A DNA stretch of 64,000 nucleotides from Edolisoma coerulescens (GCA_013397115.1 VWZW01000879.1:2001600-2065599), one strand, 5' to 3'; numbered from the stretch's first letter, positions 1 through 14,600 are shown. Translations and numbers: made by a program. Notes: generated by a model from the sequence alone, not told the origin.

Positions 1-905
1 ACCCCCAAACCCGTATTCGAATGACACAGTCCTGATACTAACACTTCAATAGAAGTTGTTAATTTAGATGAGGCCTGAAGACAACGTAAGTGCTTAGGTA
101 AGTACCAAAAATAGAGGTTTTTAGCAGATGAGACGCCAAGCCAGCCCCACAGAAAACCAGTTTAAAATGATGCACTAATTACAGTATCTGTTTGAACAAC
201 AGAAGTAATTTTATAACATGAAGCATCAGAGCACACTGATTGTCCTAACCCCTGCTGATAAACTGCTTTAATTGTGCAGTTACAGTCAGGCAAATTAACA
301 CCGACTTTTGCTCCTACTGAGTTTCTAATGGCAGCAGTTCACAAGCAGAAAGCTGGTGAAAAAAGTAAGGCTACAAAGGTATGCTGAGGGAAGAGCACCT
401 GGTCAGGGAGAACACGGCAGCTCACTCCACATTTAGAATTTCTGATCGAAGTTCTCACCTATAGAAACAACTGATCAACTGCTTAAATTAACAGCCACAC
501 ACTTGTTGTTTTGATTGTCAAACAAGTCAGTGCTGTTTGTCATGTCTTTAATTATAAATTATTATTGTATACTAAGCCCCCACACCAAGACAATTTTGGA
601 CTGAAAAAGCGGGTGTCTTCCAGCACACGTTAAACTAGCCAGTAGCTGTCAAACATTGTCAAAGGGCATTATCTAAATCTTTTAAGAACTGTTCTAAAAA
701 AAAAAATCAGGCGGCATGAAGCAACCTAATGTTTAAATGACACAAGAGGATTCTGTTCTCTGTCTCAAAGCCTCAACACAGACTTCGTGCTCAGGAAACT
801 TCAAACCAGGCACCGCCCCAAGTTCAGATCTGCCCTGCAGTCAAAATGGTTCCTAAATGCTCGGAACACCGCCCTGGATCTTTCTAAAGCTGCTGCTTCC
901 CAGCA

Positions 906-1026
906 CGGGTGAGCGGAGCTGATCGGGCCCTGGGGGCTGCTGACAGAAGAGGAAGGGCCTGTCACCACCCCGGCCGCAGCGCTCACCGCCCGCTCCGCGG
1001 GGCCCTGCTGCGCACGAACTGCTCCG
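906..1026. promoter_or_regulatory. CpG-rich cluster in intron 3, candidate internal promoter or enhancer
   Basis: About 13 CpG dinucleotides occur in about 121 bases, with strongly raised G+C, in an otherwise AT-rich, CpG-poor intron. Both strands carry a donor-like GTGAGC preceded by G: + at 909-914, - at 986-981 (GGCG|GTGAGC). It is shorter than a standard CpG island. It could be an internal promoter, an unmethylated enhancer, a remnant of a GC-rich insertion or an exonic leftover. Nothing in the sequence decides between these. Confidence 0.45.
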
Positions 1027-2861
1027 GAGAGCCCAGCCAGCACAAACTTGGTCAAAAAGGAGAAGTTTCTGTGAAACCGGCAACAGGACTGCATCCCTCC
1101 GGGATTTTCTTCCTGCGTATTTCGCTCAAATTGTGCCAGTGTGAAAAATAAGGTTTGTGGAACAAGCTGTATTGTCGAGTGCTATGAAAGCCCAGGAGCC
1201 TGTTAAGACTGAATGTTTCACGTTTGTGGGATAAAAGTAAAAAAGTTTCGCATGCATCGGTATCCACAGGGAAATAAATGAGAATTTAGCACATGAAATG
1301 CATAGCATAAACTCAATACCTGTATATATTTGTTAGAAATGAACGCAATTTTCAATATTGATACTTAAAATTACCATGAAGTAACAAACTTTACCCAGGC
1401 AGAAGACTGAGACTGTTCATTTCTCTGACTTTGTACTACAGGTAAGAGTTTTAACATTTTAACTTTATCAGTATTCCTGGCGCAGTAAACTTTATATGGA
1501 GACAGTTACACTGATATCCAAGTATGGTTTTATTCCCCTACAGAAAAGGGAAAAGCAGTATGAAGCATTTCACAATATTGTGATTCTTTTTACACACTGA
1601 CCGCTCACTGAACAAACATCAAATTCCCTTGAAAGAAAATGAAATACCAATAAATCCTGAATGCAAGTCTTCTTGGTTCAGAGTTAGCTCTAGATGGCTT
1701 TTTGAGGAGACATACCTCCATATTCTGAATCTCAAGGTACAAAAGACATTTTTCACTGAAGGCTTAGACCAACAAAACCTAATCTGTGAGAGTGGACACA
1801 TTCCTCAGAGCATTCTCTAATCAGGAAATACAGACCGTAAGTGTATTTCAACTCATGACTCAAGTCCATTCATCGTCAGTCACTAATGAAATTAACTTCA
1901 AAATAACCTGCAACTGTTCTAAACTCATTTCTGCATAAACCTATTTGCCTCTGAGTTTATGAACATTATTAATCAGTATAAAGCTGGTTCCACTATTCAG
2001 CTTTAGACGGAGAAAGGACGAAAACATTAAGTGTTCTTTTATATATCTTATTATCAAGCAGCACCTATGTACCATGCACACATAGTAAATTACTCAATTT
2101 ACTTAAAATATTATTTTTTAAGCATAATTAACAGAATGTTACAATTATATATAGATGCAATAGAAAACCAATCTAGAATAGATCTGTTTTTATGAAAATG
2201 AAAAGGTATTTCTTAAAGCAGGACCAACATGTCACTAATATAATATTTTACCATATAATATTATTGATTTTACTCTTTTAAGTACATTAAGATCCTTTTG
2301 TATCTCTCAGTTTTTATTTAGAGAGTATTCCAGCTGTATTATGTTTTCATTTACCATTGTATTTCCTTCTATCCAGGAAGAAAACTAGGACACCAAGGTA
2401 CTAGCCTTGCTAACGCATGCCACTCTTCCACCCAAAAACTTACCAAGGTAACTAAAACTCTGCTAAAATACATGCTGACAGGCAAAATAGTCTTAATTAA
2501 ACTGAAACCTGAGGACCATTTTCCATCTGGGATTCTCAAACTAGGAAATCTGAAAGTTTTGACATCCAAAAGCACCTAATCTAATATACTTTCCAAAACT
2601 AACTCACGGCATGGCAACTTCAAGAAATTTGCTTGGAGAAAGAAGTTGCAACTCTAAGAAAATGCCATTTAACAATGCACTGGCTTGTACACAGTCCAGG
2701 AAATGAGCATCAAGATCCTAGTACTGCCTCATGCAAAAAGTCATCAACATCACCAGGTGGTGTTCCAGGAGTGCCCTAATATTGGGCCACAGAAACACAG
2801 AAGGAAGTGCTTCCCACTTTGCCCTTTAAGAAAGCAAATCACTGCCCAGAAAGTGAGGGGG

Positions 2862-2877
2862 AAAAAAAAAAAAAAAA
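2862..2877 (+). repeat. Poly-A run (A16)
   Basis: Sixteen A residues flanked by G runs (GGGGG before, GGG after). No retroposon body was recognised upstream. Confidence 0.9.
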
Positions 2878-3951
2878 GGGAGGCATCCCTAGCCCAACCA
2901 TAAAGGACTTCATCTGGAGTTAGGTTCCTGTGTTTTTACTTAGGACTGGAAGCTTTTTGCAGTTGTGAATGATTAAGTAAAACATATAAAGAGCATACTG
3001 AGGTGTACCTTTATTTATAGCTTCAAGGTAATCATCCTAGTTTTTCATTTCTCCATTCGTGTGAAACTTTTATTTTCATCTGTGCAATGAACACAAATGG
3101 TAGAAACCATCACAGGCAGCTGTGGTTTAATGATTTGGGAACTTAGGGAAACACCTGAGCAGTGGTTTCGTGTCTCTGAGTACTTACTGTATTGTTTACA
3201 GTAAAGTGCTATCGCTATTCCTCAACTGTATTAAAGGGGGAAAAACTGCCTGCTCATTGGTTTCTCAGTCTTTTAGTCTACACAGTATAGTACTCCCAAA
3301 TAATTCTCTAGAATTTTTTTTTTTTAATGGTTAAGAGAAAACCAAGCAAACAAACAAAAAAAACCCAACGAAAACCCCAGCTCCAAAACACACTGTTCTC
3401 GACTCGTTTGGAATGCCATTTACAGCATGCTGTATTTGGAAAACTGCACTCAATGTAGTATTAGTCAGTAGCACTTGGCCAAGTAAAAAACATTAACAAA
3501 TTATGCTTTTGTGTATTCAATGGATAACATGATCAGCTCCTAGGCTAGTAGTGTAATTGTACATGTTTTGAAATATTTTCTTCCCTCTTTTGAAGTACTA
3601 TCATGTAACTTTCACCAACAGTAACTGCTGCACATAATTGTGGCATCTGCCTTTACTGAATTTCAGCCATTTTTATTTCTCTATTCCATGTTTTATTTCC
3701 TCTGTCTTGTTTTGACTTGATTGCTGCCTCACACAGCAAACCCAGCCAATATATAAACATTCCCCTCACCAATAATTTGAGTTCAGTGTTAAATTAATCT
3801 GTTTCTCAGCTAAACTCATCCACAAACCCCTGGGCTCCTGCTCTTTTATAACAGCTCCACATATAAGTGATGCTGAACAAACCATACGGGTCAAGAAGTA
3901 CCGAGATAAAACCACACTTCTCTTCAGGTGCTATTACTGCTTAATCTAAAC

Positions 3952-3976
3952 ATGAATTCCAGAAAGTGGAATTCAT
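3952..3976. repeat. Perfect 10-bp inverted repeat with 5-nt loop
   Basis: ATGAATTCCA (3952-3961) and TGGAATTCAT (3967-3976) are exact reverse complements separated by GAAAG. This can form a compact hairpin in DNA or in the pre-mRNA. No terminator or RNA-gene context is visible. Confidence 0.9.
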
Positions 3977-6305
3977 TTATGTTAAAAGCCTAAGAAGCAA
4001 AGCTACAGTAATTCATACATAAATTCGTGAAATTTCAAGGTTTTTTTTTTTTACAATTAGGAATAAGTAACTGGCATTTTTTTTCCCAAACTGAATTTAC
4101 AGACCTGTTGAAGAAAAGGAGGGGAAAGAAATATCAAGAGGAGGAAAAAATGTAACAGCTAAGTGACATTTTGGAAGGATCAGAATAAACATTTGCTGAT
4201 ACCCTGCACTTTAATGCCAACACTTCTACTTCCTTCATCTCAATTTGCCTATCACTTCCAGAATCCCGTGGCTCAGCCTTTCCTTGAAAATCTGACCATT
4301 CTGCTTTTAGCATTTCCTCAAGGAGAAGTTGCACATGCCTGTCATATAGATAAAAAAATACAAGATATATCAATAGAGGGTCCTCTGCATAAATCTTAGT
4401 GAAGGTCTGAAGGGAGTATATTGAAGACAACTTTGTAAAATTGCAATATAATCCCGCCAACCCTTTGCTTTTTTGTTACAAAATAACTGAAAACTTTTTA
4501 AAGAGAATTTTTATTCCCCATTTTCCCATGCTGCTAACATTTACAATAATACACCATTACTAACCTTAACAACTTTTCTGAAACTGCTCAGCACTTAGTA
4601 AGAAAACTGAAATTTCACTAACTCCAAATCTTTGCACGGAAGTATACAAAGATGCTCCTCCTATTTTTAACAGAAATTTACACTGAACACATTAACATAG
4701 CCTCAGTGTGCCAAGAAAATTAAAAAGCACCACCTCTTAGCACGCAATATAATAGACAAGTTTCAGATACAGTGTAAAACCATGCACAGAAGCCAAATTG
4801 AAGAAAATAAAACTGAAAATTCTTCCCTATTTCCTCCCTTCCCCCAAAAAACTGAGGTTAAAAAGTAACAAATTATTATTTTTTACTTTTCACATGTATA
4901 AAAAAGTGACCTCGGTTTAAGAACATGAAGTTACTGCTGTTGCCATAAACTCAAATGAGACTTGTAATGTAAAATAAAATTATTTTTATAATAATATGTT
5001 GTTAGCTTTATTTTAGGACATTGTGATCTTTAGGTTTTTGCTGTTTGTCAAAGCAATTAAAAAAGAGACTCATGACTCAAACCAAACATACGTAGGTAGT
5101 AGTTAAGTAACTTGAATTAACTCAATAAACTTCCAAGCCATAAAGAAACTGTTTTGCTCAGAGAAATGAAAAAAAAAAATTAAAGGAGTTGAAACAAACA
5201 TTCAACACCACTGATTTTTTTTAGAATGGTTCAGGGACAGGTCTGGGAGGGGAAAGGATAGAGTATATAACTTTAATACTTTACCTGTAACACTTTGCCA
5301 ATAGTACTTTACTTGTGGGCTACAAGAAGGCAGCCAAATGCAAGAAAGAAGCTACATGCAGGAAAGCAAAGGTGTTTTTACTGCTAGGACCAGGCTGACA
5401 TGGTTGCAATGCCAGAGCTTTAGCTCAAAATCTGTATCTTGCAATTCTTGGGAATGATGCTTTGTGATTTGATGTGTAAGTAAAGAACAACCAACTTTTG
5501 AGAAGAGCAGGCAGAGTCAGAAAAATACAGGGCAAGGGGGAGGGATGTAATCAGTGTTACAACAGCTCTCATACATAAACTGAAGTGCTTTGTAGAATCC
5601 TGACCTAAGTGAAAAATAGTGTATCACATATTATATGATAATACCTAGTATTTTTCTTATTCCCCTTTCTTGTTTCAATTCTTGGGATGAATCTTCATTG
5701 GAGATTTCCTCAAAGATGCACTCCTGCTTCCTTTAGGTCTGCCAGGATAGCAAGAAGACTCAAGTGTCTAGGCAGCTAAATGCTACCCTGTATATTTAGA
5801 TTCAAAGCACCTCTTTGCCAACGAGAAAGCAGAGTGCTAAACATAAACCAAACCTTTTCATAAGCAGTTGCTTAAATGCGTATTGAGAACTTTAGACACA
5901 ATGTTTGTGCTTATACTTAGAACACTAATCTTGCATAGTCACTTCAGAGAAAGAAGCTGTCCCAAATCCCAAGACAGAATTATTCTCAGTTTCCTTGTAT
6001 AGAAGGGTTTCCTCCAGCCTTCAGTTTAACACAGCTGCAAGGGAAGTGCCACAAGAGAAGTGCCTCCATTCCTATCTCCTTCTGTCTTCTTTGTACCAGC
6101 AGCAGCTCTTGCTGGGCCTTCCAGAGCCTGTTAATACAGCAGCAAACCACTGCTGTCAGATTAGGTTTTGCCTGTTTAGCAAGCTGAACTGGCTCAGTGA
6201 CACATTCCACAAGTGGCAGGCTGAGCACAAAGGAGGGCACAGGCAGATCTCCCTCTGTAGGAAGCTGCCAGCAGTCAGTCACACCTCTGGCAGGATACAC
6301 AGCAG

Positions 6306-6412
6306 CGCAGCCGCTCCCAAAAGGCAGAGAGGATGGGGAGCGCCTCGCTCTGACTGCCCAGTGGACGTGCTGGCATTTATTAGTGCCACGTACGTCAAAT
6401 GTAATCTTACCG
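6306..6412. other. Small CpG-enriched segment in intron 3
   Basis: Nine CpGs fall in about 107 bases, including CACGTACGTCA, which has a CRE-like ACGTCA half site. It overlaps a region open on both strands (5995-6474 on +, 159 codons; 5986-6420 on -, 144 codons). Neither translation resembles a family I know. Confidence 0.35.
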
Positions 6413-8566
6413 CAATACATAAATTACTATTAAAAGTTAAGTATTCTGAAAACTCAGTTTCCACTCCAAGTTAGGCCTGCAAAGCAATCACCTTCCTTCC
6501 ACTTCAGATGTTACATCTCAGTTGCTTACCAGAGAAACTAGCACATTATGTCCCATTTATTTAAGCCAGGGTGTGTCAAAGAAAAAAACCTTGTCATTCA
6601 CAGCATAGTGATTAACTCTAAAAAAAGTTCATTTAGACATAAACTCTGCAATCTCAACACTCTTCTTAAAAATGTGTAATTTCACAGGAGACATCAGCCA
6701 GGTTTCAGCAGCTCCATTTTCCCTCTTCATCATACAGCAGTACCAATACTGCCTTATTACATAAGGCAAATTTTTTTAAGGTTTTTGTAATCGCTTAGGA
6801 TTGATTTCCACTAACAAATTATATAATTAATATGTCACTCATTTATTCACTCTCTTTTCTTTATGCAGGGATTTCTCCCACAGTATTATGTTCCAAATTT
6901 TCAGATTTGTAGAAACGTTAGAAGAATGTCTTGCATTTTAGATTAGAGAGAAGTGAGACAGAAATGGTGCATAAAGTGAATTCTGCAGCCAGTAGGTCTC
7001 CTGAAACTCTATTACAGAAGGGCTTTATCTTAGTGACCAGGTACTCTTAAGCAGGTGACTGCCTGGGGTTCTTACCCCAGTGGTTACGGTGGTTTGCTCT
7101 GCTCTGCTCTAAACAGTGGCCCCCTCTACAGTTCATTATTCTTTTGGAAAAGATGGTCAAATTCTTGGATTAATGTAACAAATATTTTTCACAGAATACT
7201 GCTGTTAAGCACACATTATGCCACAAAGTGGCATACCTTCAGAGCATGTTACCAAATACATTGTGTTGCCAGATAGGGCAAGATGTTCTTTACCAGTTAG
7301 AAGCAACCAAAAAGCTGAATTTCATGGTCGTTCTAACCCATATACTAACTTATTTGCTCTATAGCAAGAAAGCTCATGAGCTAATTGCAATGTTTTTATT
7401 TAGGTTGATCCTCCATTCATACAGGTTTTCTGCTTGAGTTTGTTTTTCTCCTTTTTATTTTTTTTTTCCCCTTTGAGAGGAAAGGGCTATGTGAGCTTTA
7501 TGTTGTCTGGTTTAGATCCATACAATGGTAATACTTCCAAGCAGTGCATAAATAATGGTGTGGTTTGTTGTTGTCCATGATTTATTAAACTTTTTCTTTA
7601 ACAGCGACCCACCATCAGTAGCACAGTACTGAATGGAACAAGGAATAGAGCATTTTATATAGCACCACTGCTAAGTCTGTTAGATCTTAACACATTTAAT
7701 AGTAACAGTCTAGCCTTATGTTTTCTCTTTTTTTTCTTTTTTTGCTAAACAGCAAGTTTACTCAAACTATAACAATTTACTCTTAGGGTGATTAGACAAG
7801 CGCATCTTTCAGTTTTAATCACTTCACTCCCTCCTGGAAGAGTTCCATTCTTTCAAATTTACGCAGTTGCAACAATTACAAAACAAATCTATTTAGAACT
7901 GGATAACAGTTCAAGACTGTATGGAAATTATGGAATGGAAAGTGGTGGGCAAGAGCCTAATGCAAATTAAATAACTGACTTCTACTTTAAAAATAATTGA
8001 AATTTTGTTACAAAGAATACAGAAAAATCAAATATGCCATTGAGTACAGAACTGACAATAAACATTGGCTAACAAACTGAAGTTAAGTCCTTGGAAGAAT
8101 TCAGAACTCCTGCCTCAAATAATCTCAGCCACACAAGTTTTTCCCGTATTTATGACTGAAACCTTGCACACAGCCTGTAATTACAAGTTTATTGCAGCAG
8201 TTGCCTCAAATCCTTGCTACAGTTACATGGGATTTGACACATCCAAGCTACCACCTAGATAACTCAAAGTGTGACCACTGTTCCAAACCTTCTTTATGAC
8301 CGATTTCATGCAACTACTGTATTGATTATCATGACTACAGAATGAGGAGTATTCCAGCACGTGCCACATGTTCTCAAGGCTGGATTAAAACACAGTAATA
8401 GTCATGCCAGTTAAAGACTATATAGCTGAGTGCCAGCTTGGCACTAGTATTAAATGGCTCTTGAGAATACCGCTGATAATGTATTAGGGAAACCTTTCCT
8501 ATAGCACAGAAATTATGGATGTTCAGGATCCCCCTTCACTGCTCAAGTAGCATCAACCCAGTGATC

Positions 8567-8699
8567 TAAAAAAAACCAACCAAACAAAAAAGCCCAACAC
8601 AATCAACAGAAAAAAAAAAGAACAACCCAAGGCAAATGAAAAATAAATTAACCCCCACAACAAACAACCACCACCAAAAAAAAAACCCCTAAAAAAAAG
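8567..8699 (+). repeat. A/C-rich low-complexity tract
   Basis: About 133 bases composed almost only of A and C (AAAAACCAACC, CCAACAC, ACAACAAACAACC, AAAAAAACCCC). On the transcript strand it is T/G-rich. A 97-codon minus frame runs through it and gives a W/F/L/G-rich peptide, an artefact of composition. Confidence 0.85.
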
Positions 8700-11600
8700 G
8701 GCCAGTGCATAGCAATATGACTTTAATGATTCTTCGGAATTAAAACACTGCAACTCATCATACTCTCTCTGGTGGTTTTCACAGAGAGCTCCCTGGTCCT
8801 TCAATGAATCTGTCCGTAAGGTGAGTCTTTGGAAGTCTTTATTCACTTTCTACACTTAATGAGCTGAAAACCACAAATTTTTTAGTTCATTTAAAATACT
8901 GTACACTACCATCAGGTCTTTATATAGCACCTGTGCAACACAGTTAAAATAAAACTCTTGTGAAATTACTGAAATAAATAATTTCTGTAAAGGAGTAATT
9001 ATGAAAATTCTGTCCACTTTTTAAATTGAAAAACAACATTTCATGAATGTCCTGCTCATTACATAAGCACAAAAGAAAGTGAAAGCTATTCATAATTTTG
9101 ATTAAAAGTCATATCACACTATTTACATGTATACTGGTTTTAGGAGAGAATGTCTAGATATGCATCCTTCAAGATCCCATTCAATTACCAGTCCTACAAC
9201 TGCTGTTTAGGAGACATCATCATCCTTCCAACAAGACACCTGGTTTCACGAGAACTTTTTGAATCCCACAAATTCTGCTAAAATGTACAAAAACATTCAC
9301 CAAAGGAGTGTAATTTTCTAAAAAACTCATTAAATAATGAATCTGCTGGCAACTTCACTGGCATCATTTTGAGTAAAATTTAGTGTGCAAGATCTATAAC
9401 TAACCAAATTATCACAGCTCCATTGCAAGTCACCATAATATGCAAAATTAAGGCTTATTATGAAAAATTTCAAGTTCTGTTTTTTCAACACATTCCCTCA
9501 GCTAGCCACTTCCCTCAGTAACGAAAGCTATTAATGCAGAGAGAAATATCATGAATAAATACTGGAGAGATTAAAAGAGGCAAACAAAATGTCATTACAG
9601 TATGAAGCTACAGAAGGAAAGTAAATCCTTGATGTGCTAACCAAGTTGCTATTTTAAAATGAGCAAGTTTTAAACGAATTCCAGTACACTATCAGAAACA
9701 CACAAAAAGTTATTAAAAAAATTAACTGCTTCTGCTCTTCAAAAGACAAGTTCCAAGCTTCTTTCATTAAAATATCCATTATATATGTTTTCAGACTGCA
9801 CACTTATCTGCCCCACAAAAATCAAATGGAAATTTTACAGTTTAATTTAATATACTTCTAAATTACAAAAGTTGAAGGGGGTAAGACTGGGTAGAAAAGG
9901 TCATTATGTGCAAGCCTTTCTTACATTTTACAATGGTTTCATCCACCTTAGAAAATAACACAGCATGGTACACAAATTGAGGACAAAAATAATTACACAC
10001 TTTGCTCACATCCTCGAGAGACAGGTAGAAAAAAGGTCAATTTCTTCATTCTAAATGTTTCCTCTTCTTCAGAAAAGCACAAGCTTTACAGCTTTCTTCA
10101 AAATGCATTTCCAACAGATGACAAGGATCTACTGCCAACTGACAGGTCCTGACCTCCCACTTCCTTTTTCCTGTCCTCTCCCATCTCAAACAGGCACAAG
10201 TATTAATTTGGATCAATACCGCTTATTAACTAGCAATTTTTTTTTAAGCCCACTGAACTATTCTCTCACATTAGCTGACCAAAACCTAGCTTCTTTGCTG
10301 TTCCCACTGTAACCCTCTAACATGAAATTGAGCATTTGTTCCCACCTCCCAAAAGAGAAGTGAAGCAAATCTTTCCCCAACCTGTATGATCATGTACTGT
10401 TATGCAACAATGCAAACTGTCTGGTTTTATTCACAATAAAGAACAGGAAGGTCCAAAAAACCATCAGCAAAACAGATGAATAGTTCTTTCCCATACCTCC
10501 AATACAGTCTTCAAGATGATGTGATGCCATGAGGAGAAACTCAATATGAGCTCTCAGAAATGTCCCTACCACAGAAATAGTTACAAGTTTCGTACCAGCA
10601 CATGAGAGGTTGCTCAGCTGTCCTTAGTGAGAACAGCAGAGAGCGGATTTGAATACCAGCAGCTGGAGGTAGGAAACAATCGACACTTTTCTATTCTTCT
10701 AAGGAGAAAATCATTATTTGACCCACCCAACAAATTTTCATTTTGCAGATCAGTTCAAAAGAAAAAACCTCAAGAGCTATTATCACAAAAACCTTACTAA
10801 TATTAGAGCTACATATTTTTACACCAACTGGGTATTGCAACAGTGTGTAACTCATGTGAAACCTGTCAATAATCAATAAAAGCTTAAATAAATTCTTCCT
10901 CACATAGAATCATACAAAGTAAATTTAGGAAAAGGGGAGAGACTGAGGTTCTTTTTCAACCAGAGTCTACTCAAATAATAGGTGATTTGCAAAAATTTAC
11001 TGGAATGTTTACAAGAAGTAAAACATTTACTTGCCTCTACCTCCAAAATTGCTGGATCATGGCTGTCTCTGCTCTTAAAGGAGACCTGAAAAGCAAAAAA
11101 AAATTGGGCTTGTGCCCTATTTTGCTTCTTTAAAATGTTTGAGAGGCTTGAGGAGTTGGAATTAGGGCTTTTTTTTTTACCCTGTGCTGGACATAAATTA
11201 TTCCTTCTTGTTTACACTTGAGACTGAAATTTCAAGAAGCCATAATATAAGACAATCTAGTAAACGAAAAACAGCGCAAGAATCAACAGAAGCTAAGTCA
11301 CAGAAGAAAGAACAAACTTCATTTTTTTTTTCCCCTTCGCCCCTACTTCTTCAAGTTCTTCTTCATTTGAAGATGAGTAACACAAAATCCTTTTCCAGAG
11401 TTAAGCATTCTTGCACTCACTACTGGTGATTTCCACACAAATTTATGATTTAACACTGTGCATGCTAAAGAAAAAAAGATGGGGGAAAAAACCCAGAAAT
11501 TTGATTGAGGTTGTATTTTAAAATTTTAAGATAAAAATAAATGGGGAAAGCTCAAGTCCTTTTCAGGGACTCTTTATGGCTCAAAATAAGAAAATAAGTA

Positions 11601-14600
11601 GAAAAATAATTGTCAGAAGTTCTGTGCAAATGGAAAAGAGTGAACAATCTATGAACTGGCTAGCTATAAAAGGGAGACAAACATGACTTTCTCTTCCACT
11701 ACTAATATAGCCTGTAGGACATTTCCTGTGCATGCTGTACTGATGCAGTTATCAGAACAGAAAAGCTGCTGCTATATATTTTCTAAAAATTAGCGTATTT
11801 CATCTTACAGCACTAGGCTAATTTAAAAGTACAAAAAATTCAAATTCAAATTTATACTAGATGCAAATGAGCAAAGAGTATAGTCTAACTAAAGCCCATT
11901 ACTGCTGGGGCAACTAAAATAGCTCATTAGTATTAAGTGAGATGGGATGGCACCATGTATTTCCATTCAAAAAAATTGTTCAAAGCCCATTCCTATTCCT
12001 TCCACCCACACTTCAACTATGTAATTACCATATACAAAAAAGGAAAGTCTAATTTTTTTTTTGTAAAAAAGGAAATTAAAAATGCTGCTTATGAAAAACA
12101 TGCAATCATCAAGAAAAATAAAAAAATCTAAAAATAAGAAAAATATATCCAAAGTACATCATTAGAAAACTATTTAAGACAACTAATTCTTATAATTATA
12201 TATCACTGAAAAGCTACACTCAACCAGTACAGGGTCACAGTCAACATTTTAAACCAAATCAGTGAACTGGCTGAAGGTCATCATTCCACACATGGAACGT
12301 GATCTTCCTGAAATGCTAAACCAACATCAGACAGGCCAAAGACCTGAGCACCTTTACCCCAGGTCTATTACTCAACTCAGCTCTCTATTATCAACAATTT
12401 TAATGTTACTTCTCCAGTTGCAACATGCAAAATGCACCAATTCAACCAATAATGGCACTTAATTAAATGCTCCAGTGTCATAATTCAAAAGGGGTTATTT
12501 TGGTCTGTGGGTTTTGGGACATTTGGTTGGTGGAAGGGGCATGGCTGGTAGGGTTTTTTTCCCCTCCCACATATGAATTATAAACAGAGAATGGAACTAA
12601 GTAAGAACAGGAAAAAAGCAACACACTTCATGGTTTTTTTTTAAATATTGGAAAGAAGTTTTTAAAAATGAACCACAGTTAAGAAAATTATGTTTAGTTC
12701 AGAAGTGACTTAGAGGTCTATAAAGAATCAGATTTCAAGATCACACAAAAGACTGTTTCAAAGCTATGAAGAAAAAAAAATCACATTATTTTTTCCTCCT
12801 TTCTGTTGAACAAGAATTCATCAAAACCTTCTTACTTTTCTGGATGAAATACATGGTGACATAGAAAGCTAAAAATCAAACTGAGAACATTTTAATGCAG
12901 AGACTCATGTATCTTGTATCATGGAATGTGAAGGTGAAGTTTAACTTTGCAGGCTGAGTCTATTTAACAACTAGCTGTCACTGAAAATAAAAGCCCTGAC
13001 TCTGCTGCTTCCACTGAGCTGCCCCTACTGCTTAGCCAATTGTGCAGGGGCCAATTTAGGAAACTCACAAACTCAACTGACTCCTGAGGATGCACATGGA
13101 ACAGTGGGAACAGATGTCCTAAGGCCTTTAATGGGAACTGACCATCAGATCAATCCAAACATAGAGCCATACCACTCACAGAAAACCTTCAATAATTTGC
13201 AATAGAGAGAAGATTTTGTCCTCTGAGGACTACTAATATGATTAGAGCTCACGTATTACTCTGCTTATGAGTGTGTGAGCCTCTTCAATCCTGCATAATT
13301 TGACAAAAATTTAAGTAAAGACACTTCAAATTAAATTCTAATTTAAGGATATCTGTGGTTACTTCAATATCCATTATATCACCTTCTTAAGGAAAAGTGT
13401 ATTTATATAGTGTAGAAGTCACTTTAAGATTACCAAACATATGAATGACACAACCATATTACTTTTTTAAAAATTATGTTTTCAATACCCTTTTTACTAT
13501 GCAACACATACTACATATGTAACTATTTATCTTGATACCTATTCTGCCTGTGCAACTACTTCATACAAAGTATTAAATCCCATTTAAATATTACGGAACA
13601 GAAGTGACTGACTGACTACGGGAAAAAGAAATCAAAGTAATCAAGTAAAAATCAAAGTACCTCAACTACTAGTTTCAATGTTATTCTCCACAGGAACTGG
13701 AAGAAATTAATCTTCTGCTGTAATTTACAAACAATGCTTAGACTGTATACTCAAACTTCTTGCTGCAAAACCATATGGTCTCACAGGGAAAAGACACCTT
13801 CACAGAAAAGTGCTTGCATAAGTCAGAAAAATTACCAGCAGAAGCTGTCGATAGGATTTTTTTCTCTCTTTTAGTAAAGCACGTTTTAATTATTCAACAA
13901 ACTACATTAATACTCAACGAAAATAAAACTGAAGTTTCCAATGCAAACCATACTCAGCTAAGCATAAACAGTATAACCTCTATATCCTCCCTGTTCTACC
14001 CCCAACCCTTACCCTGCAGGCAGAGTTAACAACATTTATTCCACTTTTGTAGGTAGGATGTCACATTCTTGTGATGGGGACAAAAAGGTGGAAGCCGTCT
14101 TCACTAAAACTTTATTGACTGACTTAGTACATAATATACAACTATTTAGCACACCAGCACTCAACGCTTCACAAGGCAAGGAAGGCACACATTGCAGTTG
14201 CAGTGTAGGCAATATAAGAAGTAGGCACAGCTCATCATCTATAAAAATATTAAAGGAGACCAACAACATACAATACACAGACAAATCAACGGATGAAGAA
14301 AGAACTTAAAAAAACCATGAGGTGTCTCAAAGCAAGACTGGATGTTTTTATTTGAGCACTTAAATACATATAAACTGTTTTAATAGCTTGCTCTATAACA
14401 TGATACAACGTGCAGGATAACATACCTATTAGAGTTTTAAAACACTGACACATTTTAGACAGATGTTACTTCATTACTCTGAAGATACCAACAAATAACC
14501 TCTTAAATCTGATGATGGAATAGTACATAAAAATGCCACAAATATTCAAAAACACAGGCATGCAGTTTTTCTTATACACCTATATAAGAAAAGGTACTAA

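Noticed and set aside
4134..4460. 108-codon minus frame with an acidic patch
   Set aside because: No homology recognised, no splice sites in register, and the + strand is open over the same stretch; consistent with chance.
8553..8846. 97-codon minus frame with very hydrophobic W/F/L/G content, like a membrane protein
   Set aside because: The hydrophobicity comes from translating the T/G-rich strand of a low-complexity A/C tract.
14100..14120. AATAAA on the minus strand, suggesting a 3' end of a QKI isoform
   Set aside because: No terminal exon or upstream acceptor could be tied to it; AATAAA is frequent in AT-rich introns.
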